Assembly (NCBI GenBank): GCA_905198475.1
Contig: CAJKCQ010000062.1
Coordinates: 1-12,367 of the forward strand
Reading direction: 5' to 3'
Length of the DNA: 12,367 nt
Source of the DNA: an uncultured Sutterella sp.
GTDB lineage: Bacteria; Pseudomonadota; Gammaproteobacteria; Burkholderiales; Burkholderiaceae_F
Below are positions 12,281 through 12,367 of this stretch, in pieces. The notes below the pieces were generated by a model. That model worked only from the letters and a program-made list of their open reading frames with translations. It searched no databases and was not told the DNA's origin. Position 1 is the first letter of the stretch; every line of letters starts with the position of its first letter. A program made the position numbers and the translations under genes.

Positions 12281-12367
12281 GTGATCACTCTCCGGCCTGA
12301 AGGCCGGAGCTCCTTGATTCGCTGAGCCTCGCGGCTTCAGCTTCCTGATTCAAAGCCGCCACGATTC
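12281..12367 (-). mobile_element. Right end of an IS200/IS605 (IS1341-type) element, partial
   Basis: The last 87 bp combine a terminal subtle-hairpin end (8-bp stem, TTCA loop) followed by AGTGATCAC with the C-terminal codons of a probable tnpB. The likely boundary is at about 12281. Elements of this family transpose as single-stranded DNA and lack terminal inverted repeats and target duplications, so the boundary cannot be fixed from one end. The rest, including any tnpA and the left end with its target motif, lies beyond the window. Confidence 0.5.
12285..12367 (-). CDS. tnpB: TnpB RNA-guided nuclease, C-terminal fragment (partial)
   Basis: The last 26 codons of a minus-strand reading frame enter from the window edge and end at TGA (12285-12287). 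The tail contains ALNQEAEAARLSES and ends SRSSGLQAGE. IS1341-type TnpB proteins commonly end in a comparable short tail (a KQEA-like motif, then an ESPGF/ESSGL-like motif and GE) because the coding sequence runs into the right-end hairpins. The RuvC-like catalytic residues and zinc ribbon would be upstream, outside the window, so activity cannot be judged. The call depends on the agreement of reading frame, tail motif and hairpins. Confidence 0.5.
   Translation of the reverse strand, partial: IVAALNQEAEAARLSESRSSGLQAGE

Larger units (their letters stand above)
12261..12367 (-). ncRNA. Probable omega-RNA 3' end with guide (TnpB-associated)
   Basis: On the minus strand a hairpin with GCTG-(A)-AGCC / GGCT-CAGC arms and a GCGA tetraloop (12321-12341) is followed by a short linker (GAATCAAGGAG), then a perfect 8-bp hairpin with a TTCA loop (CTCCGGCC/GGCCGGAG, 12290-12309), then AGTGATCAC. 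This two-hairpin arrangement overlapping the 3' end of a tnpB reading frame is the usual layout of the scaffold at the right end of IS200/IS605 elements. The guide would be the ~20 nt just beyond the element end, about 12261-12280, which is the leader of the hydrolase gene. The family resemblance is from memory and most of the element is outside the window. Confidence 0.5.

Noticed and set aside
1..12367. CRISPR arrays, tRNA and rRNA genes
   Set aside because: No regularly spaced direct repeats of 20-40 bp and no cloverleaf or rRNA-like segments were seen on either strand by reading. Short RNA genes could still be missed without a covariance search.

Overview
The window is GC-rich DNA (roughly two-thirds GC by eye) from a Gram-negative bacterium. 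It is most likely a betaproteobacterium of the Burkholderiales, and a Sutterellaceae-like gut lineage would fit. This rests on the gene run pyrG-kdsA-eno-ftsB, a hallmark order of Betaproteobacteria, on a cytosolic-type malate dehydrogenase of the Burkholderiales kind, and on a KdsA whose N-terminus resembles Burkholderia KdsA. The assignment is inferred from family knowledge, not from a search.

Layout, left to right. A truncated NfsB-like nitroreductase (minus, 19-423) runs off its family similarity near position 50. A 312-bp divergent promoter region leads to mdh (plus, 736-1719) and its terminator, then a solitary PIN-domain nuclease (plus, 1810-2340). The 619-bp gap that follows contains a small single-span membrane protein on the minus strand (about 2416-2565). 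It also holds a structured leader, with a three-way-junction-like fold and a T-tailed terminator-like hairpin, just ahead of an AGCS-family Na+/alanine-glycine symporter (plus, 2960-4483). Next come a divergent pair: the PHP-domain nuclease/phosphatase rnm (minus, 4596-5447) and the redox chaperone hslO (plus, 5557-6456). The minus-strand cluster pyrG-kdsA-eno-ftsB (11109 down to 6541) has GC-rich hairpins in each gap. A secreted alpha/beta-hydrolase (minus, 11316-12248) follows, and the last ~87 bp look like the right end of an IS200/IS605-type element.

Most of the genes are core metabolism or cell biology: malate oxidation (mdh), glycolysis (eno), CTP synthesis (pyrG), the Kdo of lipopolysaccharide (kdsA), division (ftsB) and oxidative-stress protein protection (hslO). 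They do not form one pathway. The cluster is ancestral synteny.

The accessory signals are at the edges and in the gaps. On the minus strand the right edge carries the last 26 codons of a probable tnpB, which overlap two hairpins typical of an omega-RNA 3' end. The element end sits 32 bp upstream of the hydrolase start codon, so the bases that would serve as the TnpB guide are the hydrolase leader. The leader of the AGCS gene is the best candidate for an unrecognised cis-regulatory RNA. No tRNA, rRNA or CRISPR array was seen.
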